From: Erigeron canadensis
Taxonomy: Eukaryota; Streptophyta; Magnoliopsida; Asterales; Asteraceae
Length of the DNA stretch: 64,000 nucleotides
Reading direction: 5' to 3'
Assembly (NCBI RefSeq): GCF_010389155.1
Contig: NC_057765.1
Coordinates: forward strand, 21,222,270-21,286,269
Below are positions 55,085 through 64,000 of the stretch, in pieces (the first letter of the stretch is position 1; each line of letters starts with the position of its first letter). A program made the translations under genes and the position numbers. The notes beneath the pieces were generated by a model, which did not search any database, had not been told where the DNA came from, and saw nothing but the letters and a program-made list of their open reading frames with translations.

Positions 55085-58000
55085 TATCAATAACATCATT
55101 AACAAACTTAAAATTTTGATTGACGGGTCGACTTAACAACTTGAAAACTCAACCTGGACCGATCCAAGAAATCATGTTGGTAGGTTAATGGGTTGAAAAT
55201 CTCTTATAGTTTCAAGTCAAGATTTAAGTTGAGTAAATTATTTACAGTCTGGCTATTGTCTATAAACAACTTAATCATACATTTACAACATTTTAGTGGA
55301 GTAATATATATGACCCATATACATACACAATAGTTAATATTTATTAAAACTATTTATGGTAAATGTTTTCCAAATTATAATTATAATTTTTTTCCAATAA
55401 TAATATTTTTAAACTATAAAAGGTCATAAACCCTCTTTATGTATATTAAACCCATTCTATATATACTATACTTGAAATTGTACAAGTGTTTGAAGATTAT
55501 CTTAAATGTATGTTTGATTTCATACTAAACATCATTTTTGGTATATGATAAGACGTATATTTTTTGCAATGTCTGTTATATGTACATGTTATTATGTAAA
55601 TTTTAACGACCGGGTATTAAACTACGGCGGGTTGAAATTTAAGATCAGACACTTCAACCTGGACCCGACTCCGGTCGACCCGAGTCAACCAGACTAATAC
55701 ATGGGTTGGCGAGTTCATAGGCCCAACTTATTTTAAATTTCAAATAAAAATATCAAATCAACTTTTTTGTAGTTTATAAAAGGTATGTAGATATGTAAAT
55801 AACGGCTATTGTTAGTAAAGCTATCAATAAGTTCGAGTTGGCATGCTGATGGGTAAAAAACCTGTGATCCTGACCAAACCCATTAAAAATTTTAGGTCAG
55901 AATTTTCAACTCTTGCCTACAACATGTCAACCCAAACCAACTCATCAACTTGAAAAAAAAATTGGTTTGGCGGGTTAGTAGGTCGAATTTTGGGTTGTCG
56001 GGTCAAATAGGCTGGTGGGTTAACGGGTTGGTGACTTAAGGTGGTGGGTTGATGGGTCGACCTGTTAAAAAAATATTATATAAACTTAAAAATATTTTTA
56101 CATTGAAGGGTCTACCTGTTAACCCAATAGGTCAACCGCAACCTAACTCGAAAAATAAGGTTAGTGGGTTGGTGGTTCGAAATTTCACAACCCTAACTCG
56201 GTTATCTTCGTGAGGGCTCCAATTCTGTTTTCGGATTGAGTCGAGTATTGACAGTCCTAATTGTTATGGTTGTTAATCGGGTCAATCTATATCGATTTGG
56301 CTTTGGGTCAAGTACTCAAGTGGGTTTGACGGGTCAAATATGTTATTTTCGGGTAACCCGATCACCGACCGGGTATTATATATATATATATGGCCCATGG
56401 AGCTAAGAGAAAATATTATGGATTTGCTTTCATCTTCACCCTTCAAATTAAATCAACATTTAATCTCAACCGTTGAAAATAAAAGACACAATTTAGGAAG
56501 GAAGGTGTTATATTAAAAGTTTAAAACATGTATTTAATAAAAATGAGAAAAAAACATGTATTAACTATTGATGAGAATAAAAAAACAAGTATGAGGCTAA
56601 TATTTTAAGGGGTTTGCTAAATACAGCCCTTAGGGCTATGTTTAAGGTGCATAAATTGTTTGTACATTTACCATGAAAATCAGGGGGGGTTTAATATGGA
56701 AGGTACAAGTTTTTTTATGCACTATATTTATTTTTTAAAAATAACATTATAAAATAACAAAAATAAAAATGTAATAAATTGTAAGAAGAAAAGTGATTAT
56801 GACATAATAAATAAATTTTTAAAAAAAATAAAACTTAATTTTAAGAAATAATTTGGATGTGACAAATAAGCAATATTTATGGAATGATGATGTCACAACA
56901 ATCCTTTTTTATTTAATATAAAGATAAAGATAAAGATGGGTAAATATTACAACCATTGAAACGAATTAGACAAATTTGATAAAATCCCTTCTTGGTGAAA
57001 TAAATTTATTTTAAAAGATAATTATTAAGCAAAATGCACGCTAAATTTTAAAAAATATATATTTAGTTAAAAGCTATGAGTAATAATCAAATAAATGCTT
57101 CCTAAATTTGGTATACTTTTTTTTCCATATAAATATCAACTGTAAACACTGCATGCTAATTATAATAAAAATCCTTTTTGATATTTACATATATTAATAT
57201 TGTTATCATAGCTAGAAAAAATTATCTAATGGATACTTTAAAAACACTATTGAAAAAGTGTTGCGCTATTTAATAAAGTGTCGTATTATCTAAGAAAAGT
57301 GTTATATTATCTAAAAAAAAGTGGGGGTGCAACTTACAACCCAAACTTGTCAACTTGAATCCAACCACCAACCTTGAAAAAATCGGGTTGACGGGTTAAG
57401 TTGGTTGGTAGGTTGATTTCATGTCATTGGTGGGTTGGTAGGTTTGCGGGTTCATGTCAAACTGTTTATGAGTTTGTCAGGTGTGGTGGGGAAATGGTTT
57501 GGTGGATCGACATTGAAAACAATTACAAAAAATTAAAATAGATATCAAAACTCTTTTTATACACGATATTACCCAAAAAAAAAGGTTGCCAATGAGTTCG
57601 GGTTTGCGGATTGACGGGTCAAAAATCTATGACCCTAACCCAACCTAATAAAAATTTCAGGTTAGCAATTTTCACTATCAACCCGAACCCAACCCACTAG
57701 CCTTAAAAAAATCGGCTTGGTGGGTAAAATGAGTTAGTAGGTTGACGGGTTAATTTCAGGTCAAACAGGTCATATGGGTTATGGGTTGGTGGATAGATTT
57801 TAGGTCAAATTGGCATTGATTTGCGAGTTGGCGGGTTAATGGGTTGGTGGATCAACCTACTAAAGTTATTATTAAAATTTTAATTATTTTCATGTTAGTG
57901 GGTCGACCTATTAACCCAAATGGTCAATCTGAACTTAACCTGAAAATTTTGATTTGATATACTGAATCATATACTGAATTTTTGATTTGATATACTGAAT

Positions 58001-58204
58001 CATATTTGGTTACTGGATCGACTAATTAGTGGGTAAGCTGGTTCACGGGTCAAGATTTTATAACCCTGTTCTGATTTTTTTCGGGTTGGGTCGAGATTGA
58101 TAGCCCTACCAAAAAGTATATTTCTCGCAATGTGTAAATGTGCGATACATCGTACATGTATAAATTTATTTCATAACCCGGTCAACGACCGGGTATTGAT
58201 CTAG
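55085..58204 (+). mobile_element. Degenerate Helitron-like region ending in a Helitron 3' terminus
   Basis: Non-coding. The right end has a perfect 8-bp hairpin ACCCGGTC/GACCGGGT (58176-58194), ten bases, then CTAG and T (58201-58205), the Helitron 3' signature. Two decayed versions of the same end lie upstream: ACCCGATC/GACCGGGT at 56356-56374 without CTAG, and GACCGGGTATTA at about 55609. Much of the region is made of words such as GGGTTGGCGGGTT, GGGTTAATGGGTTGG and their complements. No Rep/helicase is seen. The 5' ends are not identified, so the left limit is nominal. Confidence 0.45.
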
Positions 58205-58239
58205 TTAATCTAGTTGTAGTGAATTGATGGGGCTTTGAT

Positions 58240-58531
58240 CATTTGAAAACTAAAATTTTCGTGAAAACTAGAAAACTGCCAAACACATTGTGATTTGAAT
58301 TTAACACAATGTGTTTTTAATATGTTTTTCGAAAACACATTGTGTTAAGTTCATATCACAGTGTGTTTGAACAATTTTCCTATTTACAACGTTATCAAAA
58401 ACACACCGTTATTTAAAACTTAACACAACGTATTTTAGGTTACACAATAAAAACATATTATGTTTTATAAAAACACATTATGTTAAATGCAGATCACAGT
58501 GTGTTTTGATTAATAATCTAGTTTTCAAATG
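58240..58531. mobile_element. MITE candidate with 13-bp terminal inverted repeats
   Basis: CATTTGAAAACTA (58240-58252) is exactly the complement of TAGTTTTCAAATG (58519-58531). Between them are about eight short near-palindromes of the form AACACA-NN-GTGTT. At 292 bp and without a gene it resembles a small non-autonomous DNA transposon, although no clear target duplication is visible. It lies about 290 bp upstream of the PR-10 start codon. Confidence 0.5.
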
Positions 58532-58726
58532 AGTATTTAAAAAAAATATATATATTCACGTCATTATTTCGGAAACTTATTTTCCACATAGAAGAGTCCA
58601 ATGAATCAATAATGGAACGGAAAAATATAATGCATATTTTGATATTTATTTATGTTTGTTGACTATAAGTGCAATATTTCAAAATCTGATCAAATTCTAT
58701 GTTCTTTTTTAACACCCATCTACTAC

Positions 58727-58734
58727 TATAAATA
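58727..58734 (+). promoter_or_regulatory. TATA box of the PR-10 gene
   Basis: TATAAATA, 96 bases before the start codon and followed by an A/T-rich leader. Inferred core promoter. Confidence 0.65.
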
Positions 58735-58822
58735 CCACTATCATCATTCATAATTTATTACAACAAAATCATTCATCTTTATAAATACACATATATTTCT
58801 TTTGATAAATAGGTGATTTATA

Positions 58823-59541
58823 ATGGCTGTTCAAACAGTTGTGATAGAGGTCCCCTCTTCACTTCCCGCTACTATACTTTTCAAGCTTTTTAAAGACTTC
58901 GATAACATTGCCCCTAAGGCTGAACCACAAAGTTACAAATCTATAACAAACATCGAAGGTGTTAGTCACGTAACATATAGTGATGGTAAGCAACGTCGTT
59001 ATTAATTGGCATAAATTTCAGAAACGTGAACACTTTTTTCAAAATTTGTACCTATGTCAATAAAAAATTTTATGTTGTAACCGTGTAAAAAATAAAAGTA
59101 CATTGACATTTCAAGCATTTTTATTTCTTATTAATTTGATAACAGGTATATAATTTCGGTTTGTTACGACTACCAAAAATTGACTCTTCATCATTATTTT
59201 ATCACGCCTTACTATCTCCTAACAGTTTTTCATTTCACCTGCCAGAGTCCAATTTCAATAGTTCTAAGTTCAGGTGTGATGCCATGGACACAGACAAGCT
59301 TACCCTTAGCTACACGGTCATTGAGGGTGACGTCTTCATGGGCAAAATCGACAATATCGCCATTCACTTTGAGTTCATTCCTTCTGCTAATGGAGGCTCT
59401 GTATACAAGCAGACATTGGTGTTTCAATGCACAGGTGATTCTACGCTATCTGAAGAAGAATTAAACGGAGCCAAAGAGTTTGACTTAAACACGTTAAAAG
59501 CATTTGAGGCGTATGCCATTGCCCATCCTGAAGTTTGCTAA
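58823..59541 (+). CDS. PR-10 / Bet v 1-type protein, two exons (58823-58985, 59246-59541)
   Basis: Exon 1 (163 nt, ATG at 58823) ends at G|GTAAGC; exon 2 starts after CTGCCAG at 59246. The joined frame is open for 152 residues and stops with TAA at 59541. The intron is phase 1, the usual position for this family. An earlier AG at 59145 would give an immediate stop, so the later one is preferred. Family marks: N-terminal VVIEVPSSLPATILFKLF, then IEGDVFMGKID and a C-terminal helix ending AHPEVC, as in composite-family root allergens. The glycine-rich loop region after NIEG is shortened by about seven residues. Family members bind small hydrophobic ligands in the cytosol and are often induced by stress. 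This is the only likely host gene seen. Confidence 0.8.
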
Positions 59542-61685
59542 ATACTTATTGAATCAAAAGCTTTTGTTTCAATTAGCTAGAATCGTGTGTGCTGAATATT
59601 GGAAACGGTTCTACTATATATAAGTGTGTTTTCAACATTTTTACCAAAATAATGGACATGTGTGTCCTCTTAATTAAGTTCTCATTTTAACCTTTTTAAA
59701 TATATACTAGCTATTACTAAAGTTATTATATATAGAACAATCCAAAACTTCAATTCTACAGTATCCGGTTTGGTTGGCTTAGTTTGGTGGTTTTAGGCTT
59801 AATCGGCTAAAGGGTCCCTTTTATCCAATAAATTTTTTCCAGCTTGCTTGTTGGTATGGAGGTGTTCCCAGGGCCAATCACTCTTTCAGGCTTTCCATTT
59901 TCATTTAACTTGATCGTTTCTTGTGGGACCCGCCACTATTAGTACTGAATCAAATGAAAGAGTTCATCCGAACTACAATTCCATAATCTGTATACCTTCA
60001 CTAACAAAACATAAAGCAATTGTAATATCCTAAAATAATTACCTTATAAAAAAAAAATTAAAAATTTAAGAAAATAAACTTTCCATATGAAAGTTGGCTA
60101 ATTAAAATTAAAATAATTAAATATTGTAAGAGTCTTTTGCACCAAGAAACTTGACTCAAATTCCCTATATAAATAAAACCTTCTCATTGTATACGTGCAA
60201 TAAAACCTAAAATATACGTTTAACAAAACAACAACCCTTTATATGTTTTCGAAGGCTGCCGCATAAAGAAGATTCACAATAGATAGGTGTTAATATAATA
60301 TTAAAAATAATAATAGTCATCACTTTGTTTTGGTTGGGGGGTGTTGGTCGACAGAAACAAATTTTGTTTCTTAACTACATTCGAACTAGACGGTATTAAA
60401 TTAGGGGCGGTGGTTCTGTCAAGTAATTCATCTAGTCAAAGCTTCTACTATCATCTTTATTGGTAAGCCTTTTGATCTTATCTATATAATTTATACAATG
60501 TTTCAACAGTGGATTATAAATCTATTTAAATGCAATAGTCATAGTGTCATATCTCTGTATGTTTTAAAACTCTGACATAAGGCGTGATTTAAATATGATA
60601 TAATTTTTATATAAAAATCATACGGGATAGTTACTACGTTATGATCAAAGTTTGTAATATATTGATTAAGTAGTATGAGTATTTAAAACAAGTCTATTAA
60701 TTAATATAAATATAAATTGCAAGATTTTGAGTTTTACGTTCACTGATGATAAATTTTGCCATACAAATTAATAAGTATCTTGTATGAAGCTTTCATGAGT
60801 CAAACGAATTTGTGCAGAATAGCTAATTATGGGTATAGTCTTTAATTAAACAACTATGTAGAATATCATCATGATTTATTTGGACAACAAATAATTGGAA
60901 GGACAATATAACTACGAGATTTATATATTTTGACTATAATATTAATTCTAACGTGAATTTAACCTTACTGCAAAACAAATAATTACAATTTTATTAGTAT
61001 CAGTTTATATTTATATTAATTCGCTTCTAGTATAATTACACTCTATACTGTTAAAAACAAAACTATATAACCAATCTATAAAATATAAAGGATATTACAT
61101 ACTCCCTATTTGAATGTCTTTTGGTGCTTATACTTTGGTATTTGCTAGACTCGATTTGGTGATCTCATTCCTTTGATGATTCTTTCGTCTTTACAAATCA
61201 TTGTGATCAAGATAAGGTACGGATATTCAAGGTGGTATTAGGATTCTTTCCGGTAAAATCTTGCTTTCTCAAAACTTTGTATTATTTGTATCAATATATG
61301 TATTGTTTGAAATATTATTTGTTTGTCAGTCTTTGTATAAGATTGTTGTGTCAAAACCAACTCTGGAAACCCGATTTGAAAATAGTCCCGAAAGAGGTAC
61401 ATTTGGGTTTCATTTGATGCGGTGATTCGTACAAGTGTTTCTCAAATTTGTACACTAATATATGTCCCTCAAGTATTGGTCCCGAAAAAGTTATGTTTGT
61501 GTTACATTTGATGCGATGATTCGTACAAGTATTTCCCAATTGGGTGGACGGAGATGTGGTTTTAAGTCGATATATTTTAAATGTTTCAAAGTATATATAT
61601 TTTTAATTTATATAATTGTTCGAAAATTCATCTTGTCATTTGAAAACTTATTTAATATATTTAAGCGTATAAGTTGGTCAAAACG
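59542..61685. other. Intergenic region downstream of PR-10
   Basis: About 2.1 kb without a supportable gene, AT-rich. A diverged direct repeat occurs at about 61384-61446 and 61480-61540 (GTCCCGAAA...ATTTGATGCGNTGATTCGTACAAG), period about 100 bp. Nothing else is recognised. Element G begins at 61686. Confidence 0.6.
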
Positions 61686-62008
61686 TGTTAGAAATCCAAA
61701 AATAGTGATACATTGTAATTTAAGTTATGGACTTACTTGTTGTTAAGTCATGTGTTGATGATTTCTAAGGTTGAAGGGCTAATTGTGAAAATTAGCATAG
61801 TTGGTTAGTTTAGACTATAAATAGCCCTCAATTCCTTAGAAATCATAACCTTGACATAACCTTGACACACATTTTCATACCATTACACCTGAATAACAAA
61901 CACTTGATCCCAATTCTCTCTCAACACACACACAAACACCAAGAATACACACACACACTAAACCGCCATTGTTGATGTGAATTCGAGTGATAAAATCGTG
62001 TTGTTACA
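61686..62008 (+). repeat. 5' LTR of element G (323 bp)
   Basis: TGTTAGAAATCC to GTTGTTACA, with a TATA box at 61816-61823 and a CA-rich end. It is directly followed by a primer binding site, which fixes it as a 5' LTR. Confidence 0.9.
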
Positions 62009-62010
62009 TG

Positions 62011-62022
62011 TGGTATCAGAGC
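62011..62022 (+). promoter_or_regulatory. Primer binding site of element G
   Basis: TGGTATCAGAGC, two bases after the LTR; complementary to initiator Met tRNA. Confidence 0.93.
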
Positions 62023-63150
62023 AAAACATCGTTTTGATCTCGATCCATAACTGAATTCAATCACAATTCATCAAACAATCACCTTTTAATTTTGTTTTTA
62101 ATCCTGTTTTTGTTTGTTTTTTTTAAATCACTGAAAATTCAAAAATAACCTCTCAAATCACATAAAATCACAAATGTTTGTTCACCGTTCGATTCCTCAT
62201 AGTTAATTACATAATCCTCTCAAGTTTCGTGTTCTAATTCGATCTAGATCAAAAGTTCAGATTTTGAGTTTTTGGCGCTAAAATTTGGGATTTGATTCTG
62301 TTGTGTTATAAGCTGAATTGTGTTAATTGGATCGTTGCTAATGTGAAAAAAAACTGTTTGCAAGTGGTTTCATGTTCCAATTCCCAGAAAATCAAAAGAT
62401 ATTGAAGTTTTAAAAATCGTCAATGGAGTTGTTCATGTTCAGAGGTTGAAAACGACATTGTGAAGCTAAAACGATCTTACTTAGATCGTTTCAGTTTTTT
62501 TTCCTTGATACTTACATTTCAGTGTTGTGACTTGTAAAATGATTCAATTTAGATCGTTTTGATAAGTGTGGTTGTGGTGTAAAGAGTTGATTGTGGCTAA
62601 CTGATCCTTTGGATTGGTTTTGGTCAATTCAATTTCTTGAAAATAATCAAGTTTTGGTGAAACTCTGTGAAGAAATCTAAAACGATCTCTTTTAGATCGT
62701 TTCAGACTTTGAAAAACCAAAACGATCTCTTTTAGATCGTTTCAGTTTTGGTAAATCCAAAACGATCTCTTTTAGATCGTTTCATCTTTCACTCAAACAA
62801 TTCCTGGTTTGATTACTTCTTGGGTAACTGATCTTCGTGATTGGTTTTGGTCAATTCATTCCATTACATTTCATACCAAAACTCTGTCCAAATTCATTCA
62901 GAATACTTAGAATTTTTCATCCCAAATTCAATTTAGATCATTTTATTCCTGAAGAGAAATTTAGATCGTTTCATTTCCAATCAAGATTTAGATCGTTTCA
63001 TTTCCAATCAAGATTTAGATCGTTTCATTTCCAATCAAAGTTTAGATCGTTTCAATTCCTTTATCAATTTATATTGTTTTCCTATCTTTCCAACTTTAGA
63101 TCGTTTCATACTTTCTTCAAAAATCAATTCAATTCTCAAATCAATTTCTA
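62023..63150 (+). other. Leader of element G with ACGATC/GATCGT hairpins
   Basis: Non-coding. Four perfect 9-bp hairpins AAACGATCT/AGATCGTTT with 5-base loops lie at 62469-62491, 62680-62702, 62720-62742 and 62760-62782, the last three exactly 40 bp apart. Single half-sites TTTAGATCGTTT follow at about 62549 and 62950-63105. The motif TAACTGATCCTTTGGATTGG is at 62598 and a variant at about 62825. A non-ATG frame at 62837-63151 is only the translation of the repeats. Confidence 0.75.
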
Positions 63151-64000
63151 ATGGCTACTCGTGAAGCGTTGGCTCCGGGTACTGATACAAGACCTCCAGT
63201 TCTTTATCGTGGTAACTATGGACTTTGGAAGAAAAGGTTCATGGATTATGTGGAACGTCAGACTAATGGCCACATGCTTAAGGATTCAATCATGAATGGA
63301 CTTGCTATGCATCGTCATCCTACTACCGGTGCTATTTTGACTCCTGATCTTTTGAATGCTGAACAAAAAGATCGTACTGCTGCTGACAACAGAGCTAGGT
63401 CATGCTTGTATCAAGCACTTCCTGATGAGATCTATGGCTCAGTTGATTCTTATGACACAGCAAAGGAGATTTGGGATGAAGTTGCTAGACAAATGGAAGG
63501 TGCTGATGTAACCTCAACAATCCGACTGACAAATGTCTTAACTGAGTTTGACAATTTTCAGAAATCACCAAATGAATCTCTCGAGTCCGTGTACTATAGA
63601 TTTTGCAATGTAATCAATGAGCTGAGAAAGAACAAGGTCAAGAAAACTGAAATTGAGCTGAACATCAAATTCATCAAAGCACTTGGTCCCGAGTGGGAAG
63701 ATTTTGGAACTCAAATCAAGCAACATCAAGATCTGACCAAATTCACCATTCATATTCTTTATGAATCTTTCAAGTTGAATGAGCATCAAGTTCTAAGCAA
63801 ATATTCATTCAACAAAGTGCCAGAAGTTGTATCTACTGATCCTTTGGCATTGGTTGTTGAAAGAAAGGTTTCTGAGGCTCTTAAAAGACAAATGACTGTT
63901 GTTTCTTCGTCTGATGAGGAGGGAGAAAATTTCTTGGCTCCAAGAGATGGTGTTCCTGATGAATTCTACCAAGCTCTTGCCGTTGTGACTAAGCATTTCA
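63151..64000 (+). CDS. gag: G gag, partial (no stop before window end)
   Basis: ATG at 63151 opens a frame of 283 codons that runs off the window without a stop. It starts MATREALAPGTDTRPPVLY and shows the copia Gag (UBN2-type) pattern: GNYGLWKKRFMDYVE, ARSCLYQALPDEIYGSV, TAKEIWDEVARQMEG and KFIKALGPEWEDF. It would form the element particle shell; the zinc knuckle should lie beyond the window. Among the gag genes here it is the only one without a lesion. Its start overlaps by one base the stop of the repeat-derived leader frame. Confidence 0.9.
   Translation, partial: MATREALAPGTDTRPPVLYRGNYGLWKKRFMDYVERQTNGHMLKDSIMNGLAMHRHPTTGAILTPDLLNAEQKDRTAADNRARSCLYQALPDEIYGSVDSYDTAKEIWDEVARQMEGADVTSTIRLTNVLTEFDNFQKSPNESLESVYYRFCNVINELRKNKVKKTEIELNIKFIKALGPEWEDFGTQIKQHQDLTKFTIHILYESFKLNEHQVLSKYSFNKVPEVVSTDPLALVVERKVSEALKRQMTVVSSSDEEGENFLAPRDGVPDEFYQALAVVTKHF

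Larger units (their letters stand above)
61686..64000 (+). mobile_element. Element G: 5' end of a copia retrotransposon, runs off the window
   Basis: 5' LTR (61686-62008), primer binding site (62011-62022), a leader of over 1.1 kb and an uninterrupted gag frame from 63151 to the window end. The LTR family is that of H and F. With an open gag and clean signals it could be an intact copy; the rest lies outside. Its leader carries the ACGATC hairpins and the GATCCTTTGGATTGG motif also found in Ty3 A and B. Confidence 0.85.

Noticed and set aside
59145..59245. Use of the first AG (59145) as the PR-10 acceptor
   Set aside because: It yields a stop two codons later, while the acceptor at 59245 restores the family frame exactly.
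61232..61746. Short frames downstream of PR-10
   Set aside because: They coincide with a diverged non-coding direct repeat and the G LTR start and have no recognisable domain.
62837..63151. 104-codon frame before G gag with repeated FRSFHFQS
   Set aside because: It starts at a non-ATG codon and is just the translation of the GATCGTTTC repeats, though its stop overlaps the gag ATG by one base.
1..64000. CRISPR array, bacterial operon or phage genes
   Set aside because: No spaced direct repeats with unique spacers of CRISPR type and no prokaryotic gene structure; the repeats are hairpin or LTR repeats of plant elements.

Overview
The window looks like transposon-rich nuclear DNA of a flowering plant, most likely from the daisy family (Asteraceae). 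There are no bacterial operons or ribosome binding sites. Nearly all long reading frames are LTR-retrotransposon gag/pol genes. The one recognisable host gene is a two-exon PR-10/Bet v 1-type gene (58823-59541) whose C-terminus resembles composite-family members. The family assignment is an inference.

Layout. (1) 1-33516 is a nest on the + strand. Element D, a SIRE/Maximus-type copia (18404-33516, 5' part outside the window), appears to be interrupted by element H (16054-18403). H seems to be interrupted by element E0 (parts of 1-1796 and 12853-16053). E0 is interrupted by element A, a complete Ty3/gypsy Tekay-like chromovirus (1797-12852). A 2,876-bp solo LTR sits inside D's reverse transcriptase (22463-25338, perfect 5-bp target duplication). 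(2) 33768-34436 carries a Helitron 3' end on the - strand. (3) 34437-43994 is element K, a SIRE-type copia on the - strand with a nearly open pol and a long extra ORF. (4) 43995-50859 is element B, a sister copy of A on the - strand, truncated and fused to K. (5) 51245-55049 is element F, a copia 3' fragment (+). (6) 55085-58204 is a degenerate Helitron-like region, followed by a MITE candidate (58240-58531). (7) 58727-59541 is the PR-10 gene. (8) 61686-64000 is the 5' end of element G, a copia with LTR, primer binding site, long leader and open gag running off the window.

How the parts work together. Gag, protease, integrase, reverse transcriptase and RNase H are present in the usual orders (integrase last in A and B; integrase before RT in D and K). 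Copia elements D, E0 and K carry a further ORF of 1,200-1,400 codons or its remnant, downstream of pol, of unknown function. Most frames are broken and are annotated as pseudogenes.

The most unusual signals are non-coding. A stem-loop with a near-invariant loop (core AACGCYTT then TGT) occurs seven times, always downstream of pol or in the 3' part, in four copia elements (D, F, H, K). A quasi-regular array of about 14 small hairpins lies between pol and the extra ORF of D. A leader module, ACGATC hairpins plus a roughly 28-base motif, is shared by Ty3 elements A and B and the unrelated copia G. All counts were made by eye.
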